Origin: Acidobacteriota bacterium
GTDB taxonomy: Bacteria > Acidobacteriota > Vicinamibacteria > Vicinamibacterales > UBA2999
DNA length: 11,774 nucleotides
Assembly: GCA_020851835.1 (NCBI GenBank)
Contig: JADZBZ010000342.1
Span: 1-11,774, forward strand
Direction of reading: 5' to 3'
The translations under genes were made by a program, and so were the position numbers. The notes beneath the pieces were generated by a model that did not search any database, had not been told where the DNA came from, and was given only the letters and a program-made list of their open reading frames with translations. Positions 5,173 through 11,774 of the stretch are shown piece by piece. Numbering within the stretch: position 1 is the stretch's first letter; every line of letters begins with the position of its first letter.

Positions 5173-7521
5173 GTGCCTGCCACTTCTGCCCCGGGCTCGG
5201 CCGTGTCGAGGCGCCTCAGCGAGCTGGTCGGCGTGGCCCTCTTCGCCGCCGCGCTCATCTGGCTCGTGGCCCTGGCCAGCTACGATCCGAACGACCCGGC
5301 GTGGTTCTTCAGCGCCGGCGGCGCCGAAGCCCCGACCAACTTCGCGGGACGCGTCGGCGCATTCGTCGGTGAGCTGTCGTTCCAGCTACTCGGCTATGCA
5401 TCGTTCCTGGTGCCGGCGGTGATTGCGGTGGCCGGCTGGCGCTATTTCTGGTGTCGCCCGCTCACGGCGGGCTATACGAAGCTGACCGGCGCGGCTCTGC
5501 TTCTGGGCTGCGCGAGCGCTTTTCTGGCGGTGACACTGGGCCGCCTGGACGTCGGCGCGCGGTCGTACCGCGCCGGCGGCTACGTCGGGGAGTGGATTGG
5601 CGGGTATGTCGCCGAATACCTGAGCCGAACCGGCTCGGTCATCGTGCTGCTGGCGGTGATGGCCGGCGCCGTGATTCTGGCCACGCAGTTCTCGTTCGGA
5701 CACGTGTTCGTCCTCGCCTTTGCGGCCATGCGCCGGGGCCTGCGCCGCATCGGCGAAGGGATGAGCGCGCGGCGGGAGCAGCGGCGCCGGGACAAACAGC
5801 GGCGCGAGGTGCTGGCCAAGCACGGGAAGAGCGAGCCCCCCGCCGTCTCCGGCCCCCCCAAGGTGGCCCGGCCCGCCGAACGCCCGTCGCTCGCGCTGGC
5901 CGCACGCCCGGTACCGGGACGCCCCGCCGATGACACCGACGAGGACGATGAGCCGCCGGCCCGGCGCAGTCCGCCGGTCGTCCAGAAGAAGCCTGCGCGC
6001 GCGCCGGCCGACCAACCGCTCCCCCTGCCCGAGCCGGACCGCACTCCGGCCGAGCGGCGGCTGGGCGGCTTCGTGCTGCCGCCGCTGACCCTGCTCGACC
6101 CGCCCAAGGCCGAGCGGAAGGTAGACGAGCGCGAGCTGATGGAGTCGGCCCGTCTCCTCGAGGAGAAGTGCCGTGAATTCTCGGTCGAGGGATCGGTCGT
6201 CCAGATTCATCCCGGACCGGTGGTCACGACCTTCGAGTTCAAGCCCGACGCGGGGGTCAAGTATTCGAAGGTCACCGGCCTGGCCGACGACCTGTGCCTG
6301 GCCATGCGCGCCGAATCGGTGCTGATCGATCGCATTCCGGGCAAGTCCACGGTCGGCATCCAGATTCCCAATCCCAATCGCGAGGCGATCTCGCTGCGCG
6401 ACCTGCTCGAGTCGGATGCCTACACGCGAACCGCATCGAAGCTGACGATTGCGCTCGGCAAGACCATCCACGGCGAGCCGTACATGGCCGACCTGGCCAC
6501 CATGCCGCACCTGCTGATTGCGGGCTCCACGGGCACCGGCAAGTCGGTCGGGCTCAACGCGATGCTCACGAGCCTGCTCTACCGTGCCACACCCGACGAT
6601 GTCCGCCTGATCATGATTGACCCGAAGCGGCTGGAACTCGGCATGTACGAGGACATTCCTCATCTGCTGACGCCGGTGGTCGTGGAGCCGAAGAAGGCCG
6701 CCAACGCCCTGCGCTGGGCGGTCCGCGAGATGGAGGAGCGCTACAAGACCCTGGCGGCGTTCGGCGTGCGGAACATCGAACAGTTCAACCGAAACGTCCG
6801 CGCGATGATCGAGGCCGGCGAGGTGCCGTCCGGGAGCGAGCCGCCCCGTCCCCTGCCGTTCATCGTGGTCGTACTCGACGAGCTGGCCGACCTGATGATG
6901 GTGGCGGGCAACGAGGTGGAAGAATCGATTTGCCGGCTGGCGCAGATGGCGCGTGCCGTCGGCATTCACCTGATCCTGGCGACGCAGCGGCCGTCCGTGG
7001 ACGTCATCACCGGGCTCATCAAGGCGAACCTGCCGTCGCGCATCTCGTTCCGCGTGTCGTCGAAGATCGACTCCCGCACGATCCTCGACAGCAACGGCGC
7101 CGAGCAACTCCTCGGCAAGGGTGACATGTTGTTCCTGCCGCCGGCCTCGTCGCGCCACGTGCGCCTGCACGGCCCCTATATTTCGGAACAGGAGTCGGCC
7201 CGCCTGGCGAGCTTCCTTCGCAAGCAGGGCAGGCCCTCGTTCGACGAGACCATCACGGCCGACGACAAGAAGGGCGGTCCCGGAGACCTCTCCTTCGAGA
7301 AGGACGAACTCTACGACGAAGCGGCCCGCATCGTCGTCCAGAGCAGCCAGGCGTCGATCTCGTACCTGCAGCGCAAGATGCGGATTGGATTCAGCCGCGC
7401 CGCGAGATTGGTGGACATGATGGAAGCCGAAGGCCTGGTCTCGCCGGCCACGGGAGGCAAGGCGCGCGAGGTGCTGGTGGGCCGGGATTACTTCGACGAA
7501 GTGGACGCCCAACTGCGATGA
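5173..7521 (+). CDS. ftsK: DNA translocase FtsK/SpoIIIE
   Basis: FtsK is a septum-anchored ATP-driven DNA pump that clears chromosome ends from the division plane and activates dimer resolution. The 782-residue protein has four predicted membrane segments (about 20-36, 68-88, 104-122, 153-171). A basic then Pro/Arg-rich cytoplasmic linker of about 120 residues (195-315) follows; it is much shorter than in E. coli. The motor runs from about 316, with Walker A AGSTGTGKS at 450-458 and Walker B FIVVVLDELADLMM from 563. A C-terminal winged-helix gamma domain (about 709-770, ending with RKMRIGFSRAARLVDMMEAEG) would read orienting DNA sequences. The GTG start is supported by GGAG at 5162-5165, seven bases upstream. 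It lies one base after rnj and overlaps the amidase gene by four bases. All domains are complete. Confidence 0.97.
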   Translation: MPATSAPGSAVSRRLSELVGVALFAAALIWLVALASYDPNDPAWFFSAGGAEAPTNFAGRVGAFVGELSFQLLGYASFLVPAVIAVAGWRYFWCRPLTAGYTKLTGAALLLGCASAFLAVTLGRLDVGARSYRAGGYVGEWIGGYVAEYLSRTGSVIVLLAVMAGAVILATQFSFGHVFVLAFAAMRRGLRRIGEGMSARREQRRRDKQRREVLAKHGKSEPPAVSGPPKVARPAERPSLALAARPVPGRPADDTDEDDEPPARRSPPVVQKKPARAPADQPLPLPEPDRTPAERRLGGFVLPPLTLLDPPKAERKVDERELMESARLLEEKCREFSVEGSVVQIHPGPVVTTFEFKPDAGVKYSKVTGLADDLCLAMRAESVLIDRIPGKSTVGIQIPNPNREAISLRDLLESDAYTRTASKLTIALGKTIHGEPYMADLATMPHLLIAGSTGTGKSVGLNAMLTSLLYRATPDDVRLIMIDPKRLELGMYEDIPHLLTPVVVEPKKAANALRWAVREMEERYKTLAAFGVRNIEQFNRNVRAMIEAGEVPSGSEPPRPLPFIVVVLDELADLMMVAGNEVEESICRLAQMARAVGIHLILATQRPSVDVITGLIKANLPSRISFRVSSKIDSRTILDSNGAEQLLGKGDMLFLPPASSRHVRLHGPYISEQESARLASFLRKQGRPSFDETITADDKKGGPGDLSFEKDELYDEAARIVVQSSQASISYLQRKMRIGFSRAARLVDMMEAEGLVSPATGGKAREVLVGRDYFDEVDAQLR

Positions 7522-9347
7522 GCCAGCCTCGCCTGCCGTCGCGCCTCCGTACTCTCGTCGCCCTCGCGCTCCTCGGCATCGTGGCCGGGGTATCGCCGGC
7601 GTGGGGACAGTCCGCCAAGGTGCGCTACGAAGGCGCGCTGGCGCGGGAGGCGACTGTTCGGGCCTTGCTCGAAGTGCCCGACGACCCCTCGCCCGCCAGG
7701 CGCGCCGATATCCTGCGGCAGGTCACGCGAGTGGTGGCGGCGTACGAGACCATCGTCCGCCGGTATCCCACCAACGGCTACTGCGACAACGCCCTGTGGC
7801 AGGGGGCGGGGGTGGCGGAGGCCGCGTACCGACGCTTCGGGCGCGCCGACGATCGGGCCAAGGCCCTGCGCCTTTACGCCTGGCTGGCGCGCGAGTATCC
7901 CGCCAGTTCACTGGTGCGCCGGGCACGCACGCAGGCGGTGGCCCTCGAGAGCGCGCAGTCGGTAGAGACCGCACTGCCTGCCGCGGCCGCGACGCCTACC
8001 CCGCCGACGCCCGATCCGAACGGTGCCCAGGGCGTGGCGGTACCGGTGATGACCTCGGTGGCCGCCGGCCGCGTCACGGTCGGCAGCAGCGGGCCGGCCC
8101 TGGTGAGCGAGATTCAACGGACCGTGCTCGAGCACTCGGTTCGAGTGGCGCTGCAGCTCGACCGCGAAGTCCCCTACCACGAGGAGCGCATCAGCGGGCC
8201 CGATCGCGTGTTCTTCGACCTGCGCAATGCCCAGCTCGCCCCGCCGCTCGTGGACACCGTCATCAACTACGAGGACGACATCGTGCCGCAGATTCGCACG
8301 GGGCGGCACCCGAACGATACCGTGCGCGTCGTGCTCGACCTGAACGGCGTGGCGCGCTACAGCGTCTTCACGCTGTACAACCCGTTCCGCATCGTCATCG
8401 ACTGCGAGCGGGCCGCTGGTGCGGTCTCGCCCCGCCGCGCCACGGTGACCTCACCCGTGCGCGTCACCGTGGACGAGCGCTCCGACGCCGTCGTCACCAC
8501 GGCACCCGGTGGGGCGGCCGCACCCTCCGACCGGGTCGCCGAGGCGCCGCCCGAGGGCGTGTCCTTGGCCGCCGCGCCGCCGGCGGCCGCGCCCGCCGCG
8601 CCGCTGTCGAACGGCAAGGGCGGCTTTTCGCTCTCGCGGCAACTCGGGCTGAGCGTATCCCGCATCGTCATCGACCCGGGCCACGGCGGCCGCGATCCGG
8701 GCGCCGGCGCCCACGGCATCAAGGAAGCGGATCTCACGCTCGATATCGCCCTGCGGCTGGAGAAGCTCCTGGCGAACGAACCGGGCACCGAGGTGGTGCT
8801 CACGCGCCGCACGGACGTGTACGTGCCGCTCGAGGAGCGAACCGCTATCGCCAACCGCGAGAGCGCCGACCTGTTTCTGTCCATTCACGCCAATGCCAGC
8901 CGCAACACCGCTGCGCACGGCGTCGAAACCTACTACCTCAGCTTCGCATCGTCGCCGGACGCCGAGGCCGTCGCCGCGCGCGAGAACTCCGCTTCGGAGC
9001 GGGCGATGCACCACCTGCCCGACATCATCAAGGCCATCGCGCTGAACAACAAGCTGGACGAGTCGCGAGATCTTGCCGCCATGGTGCAGGAGTCGATGGT
9101 CACGGGACTTCGGCGGTCGAACCGCAACCTGCGGAACCTGGGTGTCAAGAAGGCGCCCTTCGTGGTGCTCATCGGTGCCGGCATGCCGAGCGTGCTGGCC
9201 GAGATGTCGTTCCTGACCAACCGGGCGGAGGCGCAGTTGCTGAAAACCTCTGCCTACAAGCAGCGGATCGCCGAGGCGCTGCACGCGGCGGTCTTGAACT
9301 ACCGGCGTGCCCTGAAGCGACAGTCGACGGTAGCGGAACGCCCGTAG
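7518..9347 (+). CDS. N-acetylmuramoyl-L-alanine amidase with TPR-like and AMIN domains
   Basis: This exported enzyme cuts the bond between N-acetylmuramic acid and L-alanine in peptidoglycan, as septal amidases do when daughter cells separate. The 609 residues contain a signal peptide (1-30, basic start, hydrophobic 13-27, likely cut after AWG). Next is a helical TPR-like region at about 33-140, with YETIVRRYPTNGYCDNALW and YAWLAREYPASSLVRRA. Then come an Ala/Pro linker, an AMIN domain at about 196-297 (VFFDLRNAQL to FRIVIDCER) that usually targets peptidoglycan or the septum, and a second linker. The catalytic Amidase_3 domain runs from about 380. Zinc ligands are His389 (DPGHGG), Glu403 and His457 (SIHANAS); the catalytic glutamate is Glu562 (LAEMSFLTN). 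The ATG overlaps the ftsK stop (ATGA), so translation is probably coupled. The family is AmiC-like, but the N-terminal repeats differ from E. coli AmiC, so I give no symbol. Confidence 0.94.
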   Translation: MSQPRLPSRLRTLVALALLGIVAGVSPAWGQSAKVRYEGALAREATVRALLEVPDDPSPARRADILRQVTRVVAAYETIVRRYPTNGYCDNALWQGAGVAEAAYRRFGRADDRAKALRLYAWLAREYPASSLVRRARTQAVALESAQSVETALPAAAATPTPPTPDPNGAQGVAVPVMTSVAAGRVTVGSSGPALVSEIQRTVLEHSVRVALQLDREVPYHEERISGPDRVFFDLRNAQLAPPLVDTVINYEDDIVPQIRTGRHPNDTVRVVLDLNGVARYSVFTLYNPFRIVIDCERAAGAVSPRRATVTSPVRVTVDERSDAVVTTAPGGAAAPSDRVAEAPPEGVSLAAAPPAAAPAAPLSNGKGGFSLSRQLGLSVSRIVIDPGHGGRDPGAGAHGIKEADLTLDIALRLEKLLANEPGTEVVLTRRTDVYVPLEERTAIANRESADLFLSIHANASRNTAAHGVETYYLSFASSPDAEAVAARENSASERAMHHLPDIIKAIALNNKLDESRDLAAMVQESMVTGLRRSNRNLRNLGVKKAPFVVLIGAGMPSVLAEMSFLTNRAEAQLLKTSAYKQRIAEALHAAVLNYRRALKRQSTVAERP

Positions 9348-9359
9348 CTGCGCGCGGGC
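9340..9359. terminator. Weak hairpin between convergent genes
   Basis: GCCCG at 9340-9344 and CGGGC at 9355-9359 can pair around a ten-base loop, between the tail-to-tail stops of the amidase and small membrane protein genes. There is no T-run on either side, so this is at best a weak bidirectional terminator. Confidence 0.2.
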
Positions 9360-9524
9360 TCAGACCTTGAAGAGATCGTGCTGACCGCCGCGTGCCTCGA
9401 TGATCGTGATGGCGCGCCGCGAGCGGTACCAGATGAAGAGTGCGCCCGCGAGCAGGCCGGCGACGGTGGCCGCGGCCATGATCAGCCCCGTGAGCCCGAA
9501 GGCCGCCACGGCCACATCGATCAT
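9360..9524 (-). CDS. Small single-span membrane protein, unknown function
   Basis: On the minus strand an ATG at 9524 has GAGGA (9531-9535) six bases upstream. It opens a 54-residue frame: MIDVAVAAFGLTGLI, then a continuous hydrophobic stretch to about residue 32, then a basic YRSRR followed by an ordinary polar tail ending HDLFKV. This is the layout of a one-span inner membrane protein with a cytoplasmic C-terminus (positive-inside rule). I do not recognise the family. A longer version could start at the GTG at 9620 (86 residues, adding a Pro-rich segment PVPHTLPDIVAPTVRIVEV); that codon lies only six bases after a promoter-like TACACT and might be read without a leader. The gene follows pepA on the same strand, with 116 bases between the pepA stop and the ATG, and converges on the amidase gene. 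A real gene is likely because of the ribosome binding site and the fit between strong hydrophobicity and flanking charge. Confidence 0.6.
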   Translation of the reverse strand: MIDVAVAAFGLTGLIMAAATVAGLLAGALFIWYRSRRAITIIEARGGQHDLFKV

Positions 9525-9626
9525 GCTCAGTCCTCGCGTCGGCGGATTGATGACTTCGACGATTCTGACCGTCGGCGCGACGATGTCGGGCAGCGTGTGG
9601 GGCACCGGCTGCAGCAGCACAATGCC

Positions 9627-9635
9627 AGTGTAGCA
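9627..9635 (-). promoter_or_regulatory. Extended -10 promoter TGCTACACT before the small membrane protein gene
   Basis: On the minus strand TGCTACACT starts six bases after the pepA stop and fits the TGnTAnnnT form. It is followed by GGC, as is the pepA promoter core. No good -35 is seen. Initiation would fall at about the GTG at 9620. Confidence 0.38.
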
Positions 9636-9640
9636 CCGCG

Positions 9641-11146
9641 TCAGCGGGGCAACGGCGCCCGGGCCAGCTCGACGAGCGTGCGGATCAGCGCGCCGCTCGC
9701 CCCTCTCGGCATCCAGGCCTTGTTCTCGTCCGCCCACGCCGTGCCGGCGATGTCCAGGTGCGCCCACGGCCCGACGCCGGCGAACTCCTTCAGGAACATC
9801 GCCGCCGTCACCGCGCCGGCCGGCCGGCCCGGGCTGTTGAGCAGGTCGGCGATGTCGCTCTTGAGCGACTCCTTGTACTCGTCGAACAGCGGCAGCTGCC
9901 AGACCTTCTCGCCGCCGCGCGCCGCAGCCGCCCGGAGGGCATCGGCCCACGGCTGCGGCGTGGCGAAGAGGCCCGTCGTGATCTTCCCCAGCGCCACGAT
10001 GCAGGCGCCAGTGAGCGTGGCCACGTCCACTACGTGCGTCGCTCCCAGCTGCCGCGCGTACCACAAGGCGTCTCCGAGGATCAGTCGCCCCTCAGCGTCG
10101 GTATTGTTCACTTCGACGGTCAGCCCCGAGGCGCTGCGGAGGATATCTCCGGGCTTCAGGGCGCGGCTGCCCGGCATGTTCTCGGCCGAGGGAACGACCG
10201 CCAAAACGCGCACGGGCAATTTGAGCAGCGCCACGGCGCGCAGGGCCGCCACCACCGTCGCGGCTCCCGCCATGTCGTCCTTCATGCGCTCCATGCCGTC
10301 GGCCGGCTTGATCGAGATCCCCCCCGTGTCGAAGGTGATGCCCTTCCCCACCAGGCCGAGCGTGGCATCGGCGGGCGCGGCGGCAGGTTCATAGCGCGCA
10401 ACCAGCAGTCGTGGCGGCTCGGCGCTGCCCCGGCCCACGCCGAGCAGAAGGCCCATGCCCATGGTTTCGAGTTGCCGTTCGTCGAACACCTCGACCGACA
10501 CGCCGTCCACCGATGCCAGTGACGCCGCCTTCTCAGCGAGGCGGCTGGGCACCAGGAAGTTGCCGGGCTCGTTGATGAGGGCGCGCGCCGAATTGATAGC
10601 GTCGCCGATGAGGCGCCCGGCCGCCGCGGCTGTGGCGGATCCGTTGGCGGCCGTCGATACGGTCACATCCGACAGAAAGAACCGCGGGTCCGGCCGGCTC
10701 TTGTGGATCCCGCCGTCGAAGTTCCCAATGGTCAGGCCCTCGCTCAGGATGTCCACGCGCTGAGCGGCGTCGAGGGTGCCGGGCTCCACATCGAGCCACG
10801 CCAGGCGTCCGCGGCGCTGCAGTCGAGCCAGACCCGCGGCCGCCGAGGCCATCCGGCGGAACCGTTCCGCGCCCACATCCGCTCGCGGCCCCGCCCCCAC
10901 GAAGAGCAGTTGCGTGGCGCGCCACCCCGAGCCGACAACGGGCGTCGTGAACGTTTCGAGCGGCTTGGGAACGAACTCGCCTCGGGACAGCGCCGTGCTG
11001 AGCGCCAACCCGGCGGCGGCATCGAATTCAGCCACCGCCGCTGCGGCGTGATCCTCGGCCACGGGCACGACGACCAGGTCCGCGTCGATCGACGCGGCCG
11101 GAATGCTCAGAACGTGAATCCGCGGGATCTCGTAAGCGACAGGCAT
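9641..11146 (-). CDS. pepA: Leucyl aminopeptidase (M17 family, PepA)
   Basis: PepA is a cytoplasmic, usually hexameric, two-metal exopeptidase that removes N-terminal residues, often leucine, during peptide turnover. The 501-residue protein has a poorly conserved N-terminal domain (about 1-165) and a catalytic domain with GKGITFDTGG. Lys268 and Asp273 lie in that motif; IKPADGMERMKDDMAG follows it, and the family signature NTDAEGRL contains Asp350, Glu352 and Arg354. These stand two residues before the equivalent E. coli positions, and the E. coli protein has 503 residues, so it is complete. The ATG at 11146 has no clear ribosome binding site; the open frame continues far upstream, but that part is not protein-like. 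A promoter-like TGGTACACT lies about 80 bases upstream. Some PepA proteins also bind DNA; nothing here shows that for this one. Confidence 0.95.
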   Translation of the reverse strand: MPVAYEIPRIHVLSIPAASIDADLVVVPVAEDHAAAAVAEFDAAAGLALSTALSRGEFVPKPLETFTTPVVGSGWRATQLLFVGAGPRADVGAERFRRMASAAAGLARLQRRGRLAWLDVEPGTLDAAQRVDILSEGLTIGNFDGGIHKSRPDPRFFLSDVTVSTAANGSATAAAAGRLIGDAINSARALINEPGNFLVPSRLAEKAASLASVDGVSVEVFDERQLETMGMGLLLGVGRGSAEPPRLLVARYEPAAAPADATLGLVGKGITFDTGGISIKPADGMERMKDDMAGAATVVAALRAVALLKLPVRVLAVVPSAENMPGSRALKPGDILRSASGLTVEVNNTDAEGRLILGDALWYARQLGATHVVDVATLTGACIVALGKITTGLFATPQPWADALRAAAARGGEKVWQLPLFDEYKESLKSDIADLLNSPGRPAGAVTAAMFLKEFAGVGPWAHLDIAGTAWADENKAWMPRGASGALIRTLVELARAPLPR

Positions 11147-11227
11147 TGGGTAACGGGAACTCAGAAGGTCCTCCAGAACCGCGCGAACCGGCTCGGGAGG
11201 ACTGAGACGACACCGGCGCGCAGCGCC

Positions 11228-11236
11228 AGTGTACCA
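11228..11236 (-). promoter_or_regulatory. Extended -10 promoter TGGTACACT upstream of pepA
   Basis: On the minus strand TGGTACACT followed by GGC has the same core as the element before the small membrane protein gene. Initiation near 11221 would leave a leader of about 75 bases before the pepA ATG. No convincing -35 is present. Confidence 0.4.
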
Positions 11237-11250
11237 TTCGGACCCAATGG
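11234..11250. repeat. Inverted repeat CCATT-N7-AATGG next to the pepA -10
   Basis: A perfect 5-7-5 inverted repeat overlaps the TGG of the extended -10 and extends upstream on the minus strand. It could be a regulator site for pepA. It is short and may be chance. Confidence 0.2.
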
Positions 11251-11393
11251 CGTCGGGCTCAGGGCTGCACGAATTCCACGTCGAGGTCGTCCGGACGGCG
11301 AGTCCCCAGGAAGCGTGATGAGTTGTGTCAGTGTCGGATGAACATCGCGCACCCGACGAAGCTGAGTCCCGCGAGAGTCCAGAAGCCGTTGCC

Positions 11394-11410
11394 CCCACTC
11401 GATCGGTGGG
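11394..11410 (-). terminator. Weak hairpin after the membrane protein gene
   Basis: CCCAC and GTGGG pair around a seven-base loop, about a dozen bases past the stop of the leftward membrane protein gene. There is no T-run, so termination is doubtful. Apart from this hairpin and the pepA promoter elements, I see nothing in the 275 bases between that gene and pepA. Confidence 0.2.
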
Positions 11411-11421
11411 CGCCCCGAAGG

Positions 11422-11774
11422 TCAGGCGCGGGCGTCGACGGGCGGGGGTGCGGTGTTCCACCGGCCGAAGCCGGTAAGGAGAGCCGCGCCCAGACCGATC
11501 GTCCAGACCAGGAACTCGGCGAACACGCCGGCGACGAGTGCGGCAAACGCCGCGAGCCGGAGGGGCTCGGGCGCCACGCCCAGTGCCCTTGCCAGCAGGA
11601 TCGGCCCGACGATGAGCACGAGGCCGATGGCCGTCGCCAGGAACGCGCTCCGCGAACGCCAGCCCAGGCGATCCTCAATCCACTCGCCGAGGCGACACGC
11701 TAGGGCGGTGTACCCGAGCAGGAGCGCCACGCCCGCCAGCAGCAGGGCAATCGGCACGAGCAGGAACACGAACG
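11422..11774 (-). CDS. Integral membrane protein, C-terminal part (cut by window edge)
   Basis: The minus-strand frame is open to the window edge and ends at 11422, giving at least 117 residues. Three strongly hydrophobic stretches are seen: one at the edge (VFLLVPIALLLAGVALLLGY), one reading FLATAIGLVLIVGPILLARAL, and a last one from FAALVAGVFAEF to IGLGAALLTGFG. Between the first two lies a charged segment, EWIEDRLGWRSRS. The C-terminus is short, polar and Pro-rich. The frame has a GTG near the edge at 11769, but coding probably continues further right, so I treat it as the end of a longer gene. The pattern recalls the C-terminal membrane part found on some bactofilin-like or zinc-ribbon membrane proteins, but I cannot name a family. 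It lies on the same strand as pepA, 275 bases upstream of it, and is probably a separate transcript. Confidence 0.72.
   Translation of the reverse strand, partial: FVFLLVPIALLLAGVALLLGYTALACRLGEWIEDRLGWRSRSAFLATAIGLVLIVGPILLARALGVAPEPLRLAAFAALVAGVFAEFLVWTIGLGAALLTGFGRWNTAPPPVDARA

Noticed and set aside
3513..5258. A 581-residue minus-strand open frame opposite rnj
   Set aside because: It is a shadow of RNase J. The composition is low-complexity and no motif or start signal is seen.
5386..7512. A 708-residue open frame on the minus strand opposite ftsK
   Set aside because: It is antisense to a complete FtsK with all motifs. Its translation is rich in Arg, His, Gly and Val without domains, which is typical of the opposite strand of high-GC genes.
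7601..9370. A 589-residue plus-strand open frame inside the amidase gene
   Set aside because: It is a shifted frame of the amidase, Arg/Gly/Ala-rich, with no recognisable domain.
11147..11461. N-terminal extension of pepA and a 63-residue minus-strand frame (11161-11352) in the region upstream of pepA
   Set aside because: Neither reads like protein or has a ribosome binding site. The region holds a promoter-like element, and PepA is already full length from 11146.
1..11774. Search for mobile elements, CRISPR arrays, tRNA or rRNA genes and defence genes
   Set aside because: No transposase, integrase, regular spaced repeats or tRNA-like cloverleaf could be seen; the window is ordinary core chromosome.

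Overview
The window is chromosomal DNA of a high-GC bacterium. It consists of housekeeping genes with no trace of phage, transposon, CRISPR or plasmid functions. The gene set (LexA, a DUF3467 protein, endonuclease III, a minimal zincin, KsgA, RNase J, FtsK, an AMIN-type amidase with an N-terminal helical repeat region, and leucyl aminopeptidase) and the codon use would fit Acidobacteriota, perhaps the Vicinamibacteria. That placement is an inference from style, not from a marker gene.

Left edge (1-457): the start of an ECF-type sigma factor gene runs leftward out of the window. It is divergent from lexA across a 131-base region that holds a good lexA promoter (TTGACT, 17 bases, TACCCT) and a small inverted repeat that could be an operator. 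The lexA start is best placed at a TTG at 458 behind a perfect AGGAGG.

Rightward block 1 (458-3370): lexA, a DUF3467 gene, nth, a PF06262-type zincin and ksgA. The last four form a tight unit: a 7-base gap, then an ATGA overlap, then a 17-base overlap. The block combines DNA damage control (LexA, Nth) with 16S rRNA maturation (KsgA).

Rightward block 2 (3363-9347): rnj (RNase J), ftsK and an N-acetylmuramoyl-L-alanine amidase, with a 1-base gap and then an ATGA overlap. An extended -10 promoter lies across the ksgA stop codon. FtsK and a septum-splitting type of amidase point to a cell division unit.

Leftward block (9360-11774): read from right to left, this is the end of a membrane protein gene cut by the window edge, then pepA (leucyl aminopeptidase), then a very small single-span membrane protein gene. 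The last gene meets the amidase gene tail to tail. pepA and the small gene are each preceded by the same promoter core, TGnTACACTGGC.

Nothing here is a clearly new system. The points most worth checking are the TPR-like/AMIN/amidase fusion coupled to ftsK, the DUF3467 gene beside the DNA repair genes, the possible LexA operator, the shared extended -10 promoters, and the tiny membrane protein.
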